Shown in pieces: positions 43,350 through 51,459 of a stretch of 64,000 nt of DNA. Every line of letters starts with the position of its first letter. Position 1 is the stretch's first letter. The position numbers were made by a program, and so were the translations under genes. Source of the stretch: Roseiarcus sp963737365 (GTDB taxonomy: Bacteria; Pseudomonadota; Alphaproteobacteria; Rhizobiales; Beijerinckiaceae); NCBI GenBank assembly GCA_963737365.1, contig CAVTSD010000001.1:1798001-1862000 (forward strand). The letters run 5' to 3'. The notes under the pieces are model-generated. The model ran no database searches, was not told the origin of the DNA, and was given only the letters and a program-made list of their open reading frames with translations.

Positions 43350-43962
43350 TTCAATCGCCGCGCGCGGCGGTGTTTCCGCCCGCTAACGACGTCAATCTGA
43401 GGTCGAAACGACACATAACGATTTTGCAACAAATTGACGACTGCCAAGGCTCATTTGGTCGATCACAAAAAATTCATAATTGCCAGACCCTTAATTGCCA
43501 AGCACACTCTGGCTCGGGTTAGCGGTCAATCCGGTCGAGCCAATTCGAACGGCGCCACTTTTCTCGCGCTCGGCAATTTAATGCGTGTGAGTTACAACCC
43601 ACCCGCGATCTTGTCTCTTGAATCAAGCTCTTGCATTAAAACATAATAAAATTGTTCAATATTTGTCCACTTTTGCCGCCCCGAGGGCGGACCGTGGTCC
43701 CGGAAGTAAGGTTGCGTCGTCTGACGACCCGTGCCATAATCTTCACAACAGCAAGAAACGAGAGAAAAGTGACCTTGTCTGGCGCAAATGAGCAGGTAAG
43801 TGTAAGTAGACAGTAAGAATAGAAGCTCAGCGCAAGAGTTTGATACAAGGGCGGTTGCATCGGGTCTGGGCGAAAAATTTGGGCTAAAGTTTTTATTAGC
43901 CCGCTTTCAGCAATAGATTGAACTCAGGTAAATCCGCAATGTGGGCTGCGGAGGGAGAGGCA
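43350..43962. other. AT-rich intergenic region before rhodanese-dnaA, no gene seen
   Basis: About 610 nt. It contains TAATTGCCA twice at 43477-43485 and 43492-43500 (period 15) and a palindrome at 43881-43902. A 74-codon minus-strand frame (43636-43860) has no recognisable domain and I do not call it a gene. I saw no TTATCCACA-type DnaA boxes, so I do not call an origin here. Confidence 0.55.
43881..43902. promoter_or_regulatory. Palindrome upstream of the rhodanese gene
   Basis: GGGCTAA (43881-43887) and TTAGCCC (43896-43902) form a perfect 7-bp inverted repeat around AGTTTTTA, 60 nt before the rhodanese ATG. Could be an operator for the rhodanese-dnaA unit or an mRNA hairpin. Confidence 0.4.
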
Positions 43963-44409
43963 ATGTCTTATCAGAACTTCCTCGGATATGCCGGGGATAT
44001 TCTTTCGATCGATGCTTATTCACTGCTCAAGGGCGATTCAACATCGGTCCTTGTCGATGTCCGAACTCAGGCGGAGTGGAGTTACGTGGGGACGCCGGAC
44101 ATTCGAGCGCTCGGCAAGGTGCCATTGTTCTTGGAGTGGCAAAGCTATCCTTCGATGGCGGTCGACCCCGATTTTACCGCTCGCCTTGAAGCGCTGCTCG
44201 CCTCCGCGGGCGTGGGGCACGGCGCTCCGCTCCTGTTCTTGTGCCGATCAGGCGCGCGGTCGCGCCGTGCTGCAACCGCAATGACCGGTGCTGGGTGGTC
44301 GCCTTGTTTCAATGTATCGGACGGATTTGAAGGCGCGCTGGACAACTCGCGCCGAAGAGGAGTGGTTAACGGGTGGAAGGCGGGCGGATTGCCTTGGACG
44401 CAGACATAA
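43963..44409 (+). CDS. Rhodanese-like domain protein
   Basis: 148 residues, one rhodanese domain. SLLKGDSTSVLVDVRTQAEWSYVGTPDI is the first conserved block and LLFLCRSGARSRRAATAM is the active-site loop with Cys in CRSGARSR, the form found in sulfurtransferases. SDGFEGALDNSRRRGVVNGWKAGGLPW is the C-terminal motif. ATG 43963 is preceded by a strong GGAGGGAGAGG. Its stop is 76 nt before the dnaA ATG, so it may share a transcript with dnaA. Confidence 0.88.
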   Translation: MSYQNFLGYAGDILSIDAYSLLKGDSTSVLVDVRTQAEWSYVGTPDIRALGKVPLFLEWQSYPSMAVDPDFTARLEALLASAGVGHGAPLLFLCRSGARSRRAATAMTGAGWSPCFNVSDGFEGALDNSRRRGVVNGWKAGGLPWTQT

Positions 44410-44485
44410 AAAAAGGCTTCGCGCAAGTCCCGCTCCACGGCATCGCCGCAACGACGGCTGTCCACCTAACGCCCGAGACACAAGC

Positions 44486-45985
44486 ATGGATATGTACGAC
44501 GAGCCCAATCCGGATCGCTTTGACCATGGCGGTTCCGGCGGGCCTCCTTTTGGCGAAGCCTGGCGACGATGCTGCGATCGTCTGCGAGCTGAAGTCGGCG
44601 ACGCTGTCTTCAACAGCTGGTTCGGGAGCCTCACTTTGGAGTCGGTCGGATCTGGTCAAGCGAGGCTCTCCGTTCCAACTCGCTTTTTGAAAAGTTGGAT
44701 CGTCACTCACTATGCCGGGCATGTCGCGTCTGCGCTGAACGCCGAAGTCGGCCCGGTCGGGCAAGTGCTTATCTCCGTCCGCTCGTCGGCGCCGCTCGGG
44801 CCATTTCCCAATGGTCCGCTGCCCGTGTGCGCGTTGCCCGCCAAGACAGCCCCAAAGGCTCCTGAATTGTCGGTTGATCGCGCCGTCGCTGATCGTCGGC
44901 CGCCCAACCGAACCCCAACAACGCCTGCGATTGGCGACCCCCTCACCGGATCTCCACTCGATCGGCGGCTGACGTTCGCGACTTTCCAAGTTGGGCGGTC
45001 GAACGAACTCGCCTTCAACGCCGTTCAGCGCGTAGCAAATCCCCAGCGGGGCGGCACGCCGGCCTTTTGCCCGCTCTACCTGCATTCAGCCGTGGGCCTC
45101 GGCAAGACCCATCTCCTGCAGGCCGTCGCCCATACCGCCGCTCAACAGGGGCGCTCGGTCATTTATTTGACGGCGGAAAAATTCATGTACGGCTTCGTCG
45201 CCGCGCTCCAGTCTCAGACCGCGATCGCCTTCAAGGAGCGGCTGCGGGCGATCGACCTCCTCATCTTCGACGACGCGCAGTTCCTCCAGGGGAAAAACAT
45301 CCAGGCCGAATTCGGTCACGCTCTCAATGCTTTGCTCGACGCGGGCCGCGAGGTGATCGTCGCTGCCGACCGGCCGCCCAACGACCTCGAATCGCTCGAC
45401 GAGCGCATCCGCTCGCGCCTCAGCGTCGGCCTTTGCGTAGAGATCGGCGCCCTCGACGAGGCGCTGAGATTGAAGATTTTGGAGGCGCGGGTCGCCGCCG
45501 CGCGCGCAGAGGACGCGAATTTTGAGGTTTCGCCGAACATTCTGGCCTTTGTCGCGCGCGCAATTCGCTCGAATGGCCGCGATCTTGAAGGCGCGGTCAA
45601 CCGGCTGCGGGCGCACTTTACGCCGACCGGTCCCGCGCTAACCGTCGAAACGGCGGAAACCGCGATCCGCGACCTCATCAGAACACACGAACTCAAGCGG
45701 GTGAAGATCGAGGATATCCAGAAGCTGGTCGCGAGCCACTACAGCGTCTCGCGCGCCGACATTCTCTCCTCGCGGCGCACCGCGGCGGTCGTCAAGCCGC
45801 GCCAGGTGGCGATGTTCCTCGCGAAGATCCTTACCTTGCGCTCGCTGCCGGAAATTGGCCGACGGTTCGGCGGCCGTGACCACACGACCGTGCTGCACGC
45901 GGTGCGCAAGATCGAGGCTTTGTCGCAGACCGACACGATCTTGCGTGAGGAACTTGAGCTTTTAAAACGAATGCTTCAAGAGTGA
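44486..45985 (+). CDS. dnaA: Chromosomal replication initiator DnaA
   Basis: 499 residues. Domain I (WRRCCDRLRAEVGDAVFNSWFGSLTLES), a linker rich in Pro, the AAA+ domain with LHSAVGLGKTHLLQAV (Walker A near residue 203) and LLIFDDAQFLQGK (Walker B), DLESLDERIRSRLSVGL, and the domain IV DNA-binding signature RDHTTVLHAVRKIE. The P-loop has HSAVGLGKT where gamma-proteobacterial proteins have GGTGLGKT; I recall this from other Rhizobiales. ATG 44486. dnaN is not adjacent. Confidence 0.96.
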   Translation: MDMYDEPNPDRFDHGGSGGPPFGEAWRRCCDRLRAEVGDAVFNSWFGSLTLESVGSGQARLSVPTRFLKSWIVTHYAGHVASALNAEVGPVGQVLISVRSSAPLGPFPNGPLPVCALPAKTAPKAPELSVDRAVADRRPPNRTPTTPAIGDPLTGSPLDRRLTFATFQVGRSNELAFNAVQRVANPQRGGTPAFCPLYLHSAVGLGKTHLLQAVAHTAAQQGRSVIYLTAEKFMYGFVAALQSQTAIAFKERLRAIDLLIFDDAQFLQGKNIQAEFGHALNALLDAGREVIVAADRPPNDLESLDERIRSRLSVGLCVEIGALDEALRLKILEARVAAARAEDANFEVSPNILAFVARAIRSNGRDLEGAVNRLRAHFTPTGPALTVETAETAIRDLIRTHELKRVKIEDIQKLVASHYSVSRADILSSRRTAAVVKPRQVAMFLAKILTLRSLPEIGRRFGGRDHTTVLHAVRKIEALSQTDTILREELELLKRMLQE

Positions 45986-46090
45986 GCAATCCGGCCCACA
46001 CGCTCAGAATGGATGGAAGGGTCGTCCATCGCGCAGCGGATCCCGCCGGTCATGACGCGTACCGCGCTTTTGCGGCGGTTCTTGTTGAGA

Positions 46091-46432
46091 ATGATTGTCT
46101 ATAAGATCGTCGCTGCCGAAGAATGGGCCGAGGCTGAGAAAGCCGGCGCCTTCGTGGGCGCGACGGTCGACCGCGCCGACGGCTTTATCCATTTTTCGAC
46201 CGCCGAGCAGGCGCCCGAGACGGCGGCCAAATGGTTCGCCGGCCAAGGGGATTTGACCCTGGCCGCAATCGATGCGGATGCTTTGGGCAAGGACTTGCGA
46301 TGGGAGCCCTCGCGGGGCGGCGCGCTCTTTCCTCACCTTTATGGCGCCCTGCCGATGACCGCTGTTGTCTGGTCGCGTCCCCTGCCGCTCGGCCCGGACG
46401 GGCGCCATGTCTTGGGCGACCTTGAGCCATGA
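46091..46432 (+). CDS. DUF952 protein
   Basis: 113 residues. YKIVAAEEWAEAEKAGAFVGATVDRADGFIHFSTAEQAPETAAKWFAG contains the DUF952 hallmark of a conserved D-x-x-DGFIHxS, followed by LRWEPSRGGALFPHLYG. Fold relatives bind NAD-like ligands, but function is unknown. ATG 46091 was chosen because the conserved YKI begins two residues later. The stop overlaps the pyrD ATG (ATGA), so it is translationally coupled to pyrD. Confidence 0.87.
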   Translation: MIVYKIVAAEEWAEAEKAGAFVGATVDRADGFIHFSTAEQAPETAAKWFAGQGDLTLAAIDADALGKDLRWEPSRGGALFPHLYGALPMTAVVWSRPLPLGPDGRHVLGDLEP

Positions 46433-47526
46433 GGCTGGCCCGGCTCGCCGCTCCGGTTCTAAGGCGCCTTCCGGCGGAGACGGCCCATCGCGCGGCGATC
46501 AACGGGTTGAAGATCGCGCCGCGCGCTCCCGCGCCGTTGTCCGATCCGCGGCTCTCGGTCGAGGTTCTTGGGCTCAAATTCCCCAATCCGCTCGGCCTCG
46601 CCGCCGGATTCGACAAGAACGCCGAGGTTCCCGGCGCGATGCTAAGACTCGGTTTCGGCTTCGTCGAGGTCGGCACGCTGACGCCGCGACCGCAGGCTGG
46701 CAACGTCCGACCGAGGCTCTTCCGGTTGCACGAGGACGCGGCCGTCATCAACCGCTACGGCTTCAACAATGAAGGCTTCGAGCGGGCGCGCGCTCGGCTC
46801 GAGCGGCGGCGACGCTCTGGCCTTATTGGCGTTAATCTCGGCGCCAACAAGGACGCTGCCGACCGGGTGGAGGATTATGCGCTCGGCGTCAGGACTTTCG
46901 CTGCCCTCGCCGACTATCTGACCATCAACGTCTCGTCGCCCAATACGCCTGGGTTGCGCGACCTGCAGCGGCGCGAGGCGCTGGACGATCTGATCGCCCG
47001 GGTCGTCGACGCCCGCGACGAGACCGAGCCGCGCCGGCCCCTCATGCTCAAGATCGCGCCGGATCTCGACGCCCGCGGGCTCGAGGACATTGTCGCCACG
47101 GCGCTTACCCGTCGCATCGACGCCCTCATCATCTCCAACACGACGGTCGCGCGGCCAGCCAGCCTAACGTCCAGAAATCGTGGCGAAACCGGCGGCTTGT
47201 CGGGGCGCCCGCTGTTCGAGCCGTCGACGCGGCTTCTGGCCCGCGCCTATCTCCTGACCGGCGGGACGATGCCGCTAATTGGCTGCGGTGGGGTCGAGGA
47301 TGCCGAGACGGCGCTGGCGAAGATCGAGGCGGGCGCGAACCTCGTGCAGCTCTATACCGGCCTCGCGCTCAAGGGGCAGGGGATCGTTGAGGAGATCCTC
47401 GACGGAATGAGCCGTGCGGTCGAGGCGCGCGGGTTGAACAGGATCGGCGAACTTGTCGGCGCGCGGGCGAGCCTCTGGGCTCAGCGGGAAATCACGAACG
47501 CCGCCGAGGACGCCTACGCGGGCTAG
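46429..47526 (+). CDS. pyrD: Dihydroorotate dehydrogenase (quinone), class 2
   Basis: FMN enzyme of pyrimidine synthesis, membrane-associated, 365 residues. The N-terminal helices (RRLPAETAHRAAINGLK) typical of class 2, GLAAGFDKNAEVPGAMLRLGFGFVEVGTLTPRPQ, INRYGFNNEGFERARARL, the catalytic serine motif NVSSPNTPGLRDLQ, ISNTTVARP, LSGRPLFEPSTRLL and GCGGVEDAETALAKIEAGANLVQLYTGL. ATG overlaps DUF952. Confidence 0.96.
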   Translation: MRLARLAAPVLRRLPAETAHRAAINGLKIAPRAPAPLSDPRLSVEVLGLKFPNPLGLAAGFDKNAEVPGAMLRLGFGFVEVGTLTPRPQAGNVRPRLFRLHEDAAVINRYGFNNEGFERARARLERRRRSGLIGVNLGANKDAADRVEDYALGVRTFAALADYLTINVSSPNTPGLRDLQRREALDDLIARVVDARDETEPRRPLMLKIAPDLDARGLEDIVATALTRRIDALIISNTTVARPASLTSRNRGETGGLSGRPLFEPSTRLLARAYLLTGGTMPLIGCGGVEDAETALAKIEAGANLVQLYTGLALKGQGIVEEILDGMSRAVEARGLNRIGELVGARASLWAQREITNAAEDAYAG

Positions 47527-47659
47527 GTTCTCGCGTGGCGCAGCAACCCGCCAGTCTAGGCTAGGGCCGTTTGCCTTGGGACGCAGTGGGGTCCGGTCCA
47601 CACTATTTGGATTGTCTTGGAACCTCGCGGTTTCCCGTCCAAAAACGCCTTTTATGGGG

Positions 47660-47746
47660 TTGGATTTCCTTGGATTTCCTTGGATTCTCTCGTCCGAAAC
47701 GAGACTTTTCAATGGGTTACGCTGGATTTTCGCTGGAAAATTTTTC
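47660..47746. repeat. 10-bp phased repeats plus dispersed intergenic element, copy B
   Basis: TTGGATTTCC at 47660 and 47670, then TTGGATTCTC at 47680, give three 10-bp phased direct repeats. CTTTTCAATGGGTTACG (47705-47721) and AAAATTTTTC (47737-47746) repeat the blocks at 17745-17785. Lies about 130 nt after pyrD. Confidence 0.6.
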
Positions 47747-47921
47747 TACGGGGTTTTCCCCCAAAAGTCGGCGACGAAAACAGAAGGCTCAGGCCCGAGG
47801 TCATGCGGAAGCGCCGGATTGTGCATGGGGCTCAGCGTAACTCAATTTCTGACATTCTGCAATAATTTGCCGGCCTTTATGGCGTTAACTCTGGTCTGAG
47901 CGTTCTGCGTTCTTTTGGAAT

Positions 47922-48012
47922 CGTCATTGCGAGGAGCGCAGCGACGAAGCCGTCCAGACCAGCATAGGCGCCCCAACGTCCCCTGGATTACGTCTCCTCA
48001 CTCGCAATAACG
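47922..48012. repeat. REP-like element with terminal inverted repeats
   Basis: CGTCATTGCGAG (47922-47933) and CTCGCAATAACG (48001-48012) are inverted copies with one mismatch, ends of a 91-bp element that also carries GGAGCGCAGCGACGAAG and the inverted CCAGACC...CCTGGATTACG. I recall this CGTCATTGCGAG...CTCGCAATGACG form as a widespread palindromic intergenic element of proteobacteria; exact class was not checked. Confidence 0.72.
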
Positions 48013-48154
48013 CACCTGATCGATCAAGAAAGCCGCCCTGACCGGCCTTGCGCTGCCTTCCGCCTACCATCCACGCGGCGGCGCCACAAATCTCTCGACC
48101 GCTCAGACTTCCCGTCAGTTCAGAGGTTTACAGCGAGCAGCCGTGGTCTTGTGA

Positions 48155-48175
48155 TGGCCGGGTCGAGCCCGGCCA
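48155..48175. repeat. 8-bp perfect hairpin (GGCCGGG class)
   Basis: TGGCCGGG (48155-48162) and CCCGGCCA (48168-48175) are perfect inverted copies around TCGAG. The GATGGCCGGG...CCCGGCCA form is typical of short palindromic intergenic repeats; there is no T-run, so a terminator is less likely. Confidence 0.55.
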
Positions 48176-48378
48176 ATCAGATTGCACTCGCAAGAGAGGA
48201 AGAATGAGGGCCGCTGGTCCAATCTTTCCACAGGCATCTTTTGGCTAGACATATGTGTTGGAGGAGCCATCCACAGGGCCGCGACTGCGGGGTCGGCGGG
48301 TCTTGTGTACAACCCCAGTTGCACACGTATGGAGTTGTATAACTTCCTCAAGCTTACGGACAATCGAGCCGTATTCTG

Positions 48379-49020
48379 TCACCGGGCCCCTTCCAAAGAG
48401 CCCTCATTGCAGCGCTGAGGCATGAACAGCAATTCGACGTACCGTTTCAGGTGATCGAGGCTTTCAGCCGCCGCGGCTGCGTTCCCCTTTGCTTTCGCCA
48501 GGATGTAGCTCCCCTGGATCACGGCCTGTGTGTGCAAAGCGAGGCTCTCGGGCGTCCAGCCTTCCCGGGCGCCCTGCTCGTTCATCGCTGCGCGAATGTC
48601 GGCCTCGAGCGTTCTGGCGTGGCCGCTCATGCTCCGCTCGCAGGCGGCGCCGAGGTCCGGATGGGTTCGGTAGGCCTCCTGGACGATCGTGCCGACGAAG
48701 CAGGTGAAGTCGGGCAGGTCGCCGGTCAGGATCGCCTTACGAAACTCGATGTAAGCAATCACGCGGCTCAGCGGGTCGCCCGGGTCGTGGTACGGCGCTG
48801 TAGCGAAGAAGGCCGACGTGGTCGCGTCCCAATGCGCGATCGCGCTCAACGCCAGATCTTCCTTGCTCTTGAAGTGATGGAAGAAGCTCCCCTTGGTCAG
48901 TCCGGCCTCCGCGCAGACGTCCTCGATCCGCGTCGCGCTGTAGCCTTTCGCGCGCACCACCTTGAGCGTTGCGTCGAGGAGCTTTGTCTTGGATTCGTGC
49001 TGAGGCTGCATGGTCGTCAT
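48379..49020 (-). CDS. TetR/AcrR family transcriptional regulator
   Basis: About 213 residues. The N-terminal helix-turn-helix ESKTKLLDATLKVVRAKGYSATRIEDVCAEAGLTKGSFFHHFKSKEDLALSAI is a typical TetR domain, followed by a ligand-binding C-terminus with AYRTHPDLGAACERSMSGHARTLEADIRAAM. The frame is open to ATG 49050, but that ATG lies inside a palindrome between TTGACA and TATGGG, i.e. upstream of the predicted transcript start, so ATG 49020 (or 49011) is the better start. Convergent with pyrD, divergent from an SDR gene it probably controls. Confidence 0.87.
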   Translation of the reverse strand: MTTMQPQHESKTKLLDATLKVVRAKGYSATRIEDVCAEAGLTKGSFFHHFKSKEDLALSAIAHWDATTSAFFATAPYHDPGDPLSRVIAYIEFRKAILTGDLPDFTCFVGTIVQEAYRTHPDLGAACERSMSGHARTLEADIRAAMNEQGAREGWTPESLALHTQAVIQGSYILAKAKGNAAAAAESLDHLKRYVELLFMPQRCNEGSLEGAR

Positions 49021-49036
49021 CTGATGCGGGTAGTTA

Positions 49037-49066
49037 CCCATACCAACCATTTGGTATGGTTGTCAA
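49037..49066 (-). promoter_or_regulatory. tetR promoter with embedded palindromic operator
   Basis: On the minus strand TTGACA (49066-49061) and TATGGG (49042-49037) are 18 nt apart, a sigma-70-like arrangement. CCATACCAA (49038-49046) and TTGGTATGG (49051-49059) are perfect 9-bp inverted arms around CCAT, placed across the -35/-10 spacer. This is the usual form of an autoregulatory TetR operator, also near the divergent SDR gene. Confidence 0.62.
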
Positions 49067-49230
49067 ACAAGCCTTCGTGTGGGGAGCCTTGCGCTCGGGT
49101 GCGCCGGCTCGCACCGACCGGGTCCGCGGCACCGCGCCGGGGTCTCTAGCTCGAGGCTGGCCGGAACGCGTTGCCGTACAGCCGAAGCTCTGTCATGGGG
49201 ACATTAGGTCATGTGAAGGGGAGGGCGTTC

Positions 49231-49992
49231 ATGAAGCGGCTCACGGGCAAGGTTGCCTGGGTCACCGGCGCGGGCAGCGGCATCGGCGAAGCGGGAGCGC
49301 TGGCGCTAGCCGAGGAAGGCGCGAGCGTGATGCTCACGGGGCGGCGAAAAGAGCCGCTCGAGGCGGTCGCGGCCCGCATCGCAAAAGACGGCGGAACGGG
49401 GCGTGTCCACACAGGCGACATGACCCGCTCCGAAGACGCGGCGCGGATCGCGGACGCGATCGAAAAGGAATTCGGCCGCCTCGACATTCTCGTGAACAAC
49501 GCCGGCTCCAACATTCCGGATCGAAGCTGGAAGCGGCTGACGGCCGCCGGCGCCGACGAGCTCATTCGCGCAAACCTTTCGACCGCCTTTCATGGCGCGA
49601 TCGCGGCTTTGCCGATCATGCGCAAGCAGAAGGACGGCGTGATCATCAACATCGCCTCGATCGCCGGGCGGTTCGTAAGCACGCAGCCTGGCGTCGGCTA
49701 TATCGCCTCCAAGCACGGCGTCGTCGCTCTGAGCCATAGCATCAACATGGAGGAATGCCGGAACGGCATTCGGTCCACCGCGCTCTCGCCGGGCGAGGTG
49801 GCGACGCCGATCCTCGCCAAGCGTCCGGTCCCCGTCAGCGAAGAGGACAAGGCGCGGATGCTGCAATCGGAAGATCTCGGCGATCTCATTCGCTACATCG
49901 CCTGCCTGCCGGCGCGGGTGTGCCTCAACGACGTCCTAATCACGCCAACCTGGAACCGGGGCTACATTTCCGCCCAGGACCAGGGTTTTTAG
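49231..49992 (+). CDS. SDR family oxidoreductase (TetR-controlled)
   Basis: 253-residue classical SDR: TGAGSGIGEAGALALAEEGASVMLTGRRKEPL (NAD(P) loop), NNAG, catalytic SIAGRFVSTQPGVGYIASK with Tyr and Lys, and a C-terminal SPGEVATPIL. ATG 49231 has GGGGAGGG upstream. It is divergent from the tetR gene with a palindromic site about 170 nt upstream, so it is a likely target of that repressor. Substrate unknown. Confidence 0.9.
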   Translation: MKRLTGKVAWVTGAGSGIGEAGALALAEEGASVMLTGRRKEPLEAVAARIAKDGGTGRVHTGDMTRSEDAARIADAIEKEFGRLDILVNNAGSNIPDRSWKRLTAAGADELIRANLSTAFHGAIAALPIMRKQKDGVIINIASIAGRFVSTQPGVGYIASKHGVVALSHSINMEECRNGIRSTALSPGEVATPILAKRPVPVSEEDKARMLQSEDLGDLIRYIACLPARVCLNDVLITPTWNRGYISAQDQGF

Positions 49993-50035
49993 GCGCGGGC
50001 TCCGGAACTTCGCTGCTCCAGGCGCTGAAGGCGGC

Positions 50036-50060
50036 GCTTCGCTGCATCGGGAAGCGAAGC
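50036..50060. terminator. Convergent-gene hairpin (possible bidirectional terminator)
   Basis: GCTTCGCT (50036-50043) and AGCGAAGC (50053-50060) form a perfect 8-bp stem with a 9-nt loop between the SDR stop (49992) and the dacB stop (50066), which converge. Only three T follow, so strength is uncertain. Confidence 0.4.
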
Positions 50061-50065
50061 TTTGG

Positions 50066-51247
50066 CTATAGCCCGGCCTTGATCGCCTGGAGGATCTGGA
50101 AGCGCGTCTCGTCATTGCTCGCGAGTGAGATGACGAAACGGACCCGTCCGTGGGTGGAGGTGTCGGCGTAGCCGGCGAGCGTGCGGATGCCGTCCATAGT
50201 CCCGCTCTTGTTCAAGCCGCCGTCATGACCATGCAGGAGGTCGGCATGGGGCGCGAAGAGTTCGAGCACCTTGGCGAGACCCCGCGCCGTGACCCTTGTG
50301 TCGCGGCTTATGCCGGAGCCCTCCTCGAGATGGATGGCGTCGGCAAGGCCGTGCGCGGCGAGGAGCTTGTTCGCGACCTCGAGCGACTTTGCGAGACTGA
50401 CCGGGCCGCCCAATTCATGGCCGCCGATCTCCAGGAAGACCTGGTTGGCGGTATAATTATTCGAGTCGAGGAGGAGGCCGACGAGGATCTCCGAGAGGCT
50501 GCGCGACTGTCGGTGGACAGTGATCGGCTCCAGGCCCTTGGGCACGGCTCCAATCGAGATATCGCCTTTCACGTTGCCGCCAGCGCGGCGGATGAACGCC
50601 GCGATCAGCTCGCCCGCGTATCGGAGGCCAACCGTTGGGTCCTGGCCAAGGCTGATGCGGCCCTCTCCGTCCGGTGGACCCTTCGCGCGGAACCGAGCGA
50701 TCGCGATCGGGGTGATCGGCGTCTGCTCTTCCGCGGAGACCACCTTGTTGCCGATGCGCTCTGCGTAGATCGTGTTGAAATTCACCCCCAGCGCCGAATT
50801 CAGCGCGTCATAGGCCGTGTCGTCGTCTTCGATGCCGGGGATGCGCAGGTTCGAAGGATAGTAGCTCGCGTCGACCACAATTCCTGTGATCGGCGCCTTG
50901 CCGATTTTCGCGACCAGCGCGCTCGCAAGCGGCGCCAGTTCCTCGGAGATCAGGTAAGGATCGCCGCCCCCCTTCACATAGAGCACGCGTTTGGCGTCGA
51001 GGTAGAAGCGCGTCTCGAAGCGGTAGTCGGGGCCCAGAACTTCCAGCGCGAGCCACGCCGTCACGATCTTCGTGACCGACGCCGGGACGAAGGGTGTGTC
51101 GGCGTTCTGCGCGATGAGCTCGGCGCCCTTGGCGTCCACCACGAGCACGGTCGCCGAGGGAGCGAGCGTCGCGATCGTCTCCTTGGCGCCGGCGAGCGCG
51201 GAAGCGGGCAGGAGGAGCAAGGCAAGAGCGACGAGACAAGACCGCAT
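50066..51247 (-). CDS. dacB: D-alanyl-D-alanine carboxypeptidase/endopeptidase, PBP4 (S13) type
   Basis: Periplasmic penicillin-binding protein of 393 residues acting on peptidoglycan cross-links. Signal peptide MRSCLVALALLLLPASALA, catalytic SVTK (Ser57-Lys60), LLDSNNYTANQ with the SxN motif, and KSGT in LNKSGTMDGIRTLAGY as the third motif. VKGGGDPYLI is the S13-type GGGDP block. It is shorter than E. coli DacB (477), so part of the inserted domains is missing. ATG 51247 starts the signal peptide. Divergent from the GGT-like gene. Confidence 0.92.
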   Translation of the reverse strand: MRSCLVALALLLLPASALAGAKETIATLAPSATVLVVDAKGAELIAQNADTPFVPASVTKIVTAWLALEVLGPDYRFETRFYLDAKRVLYVKGGGDPYLISEELAPLASALVAKIGKAPITGIVVDASYYPSNLRIPGIEDDDTAYDALNSALGVNFNTIYAERIGNKVVSAEEQTPITPIAIARFRAKGPPDGEGRISLGQDPTVGLRYAGELIAAFIRRAGGNVKGDISIGAVPKGLEPITVHRQSRSLSEILVGLLLDSNNYTANQVFLEIGGHELGGPVSLAKSLEVANKLLAAHGLADAIHLEEGSGISRDTRVTARGLAKVLELFAPHADLLHGHDGGLNKSGTMDGIRTLAGYADTSTHGRVRFVISLASNDETRFQILQAIKAGL

Positions 51248-51459
51248 GACGACTCCGGCGCGTGGTGTGCGCGCGTCCGCCACGAGCGGGCGTCGGCTCC
51301 ACGAGGGCTAAGCGCCGAATCGGGCGCTTGAACGGCACCCTATACGTTCCCTGAAGCCGGCTTCTCGCGGCTTGTTGACCGCCAAAGCGCTCTGCCCCCT
51401 TGCCCCGGCCGTCCCGACCAAATCAATATGCCGGTTGCGGGCTCGCGGGGGACTCGGAT

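Larger units (their letters stand above)
47527..48378. other. Repeat-rich intergenic region, no gene seen
   Basis: About 850 nt between pyrD and the convergent tetR. It contains the second copy of the dispersed element, a REP-like palindromic element and a short hairpin, each annotated separately. No frame has a recognisable domain. A TTTCCACA near 48225 resembles part of a DnaA box but is isolated. Confidence 0.6.

Noticed and set aside
43636..43860. 74-codon minus-strand frame in the dnaA spacer
   Set aside because: No domain, no ribosome site, opposite to neighbours.
48225..48233. DnaA-box-like TTTCCACAG
   Set aside because: Single, imperfect and not clustered.
50150..51331. 393-codon plus-strand frame
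   Set aside because: Antisense shadow of dacB; no recognisable motif.
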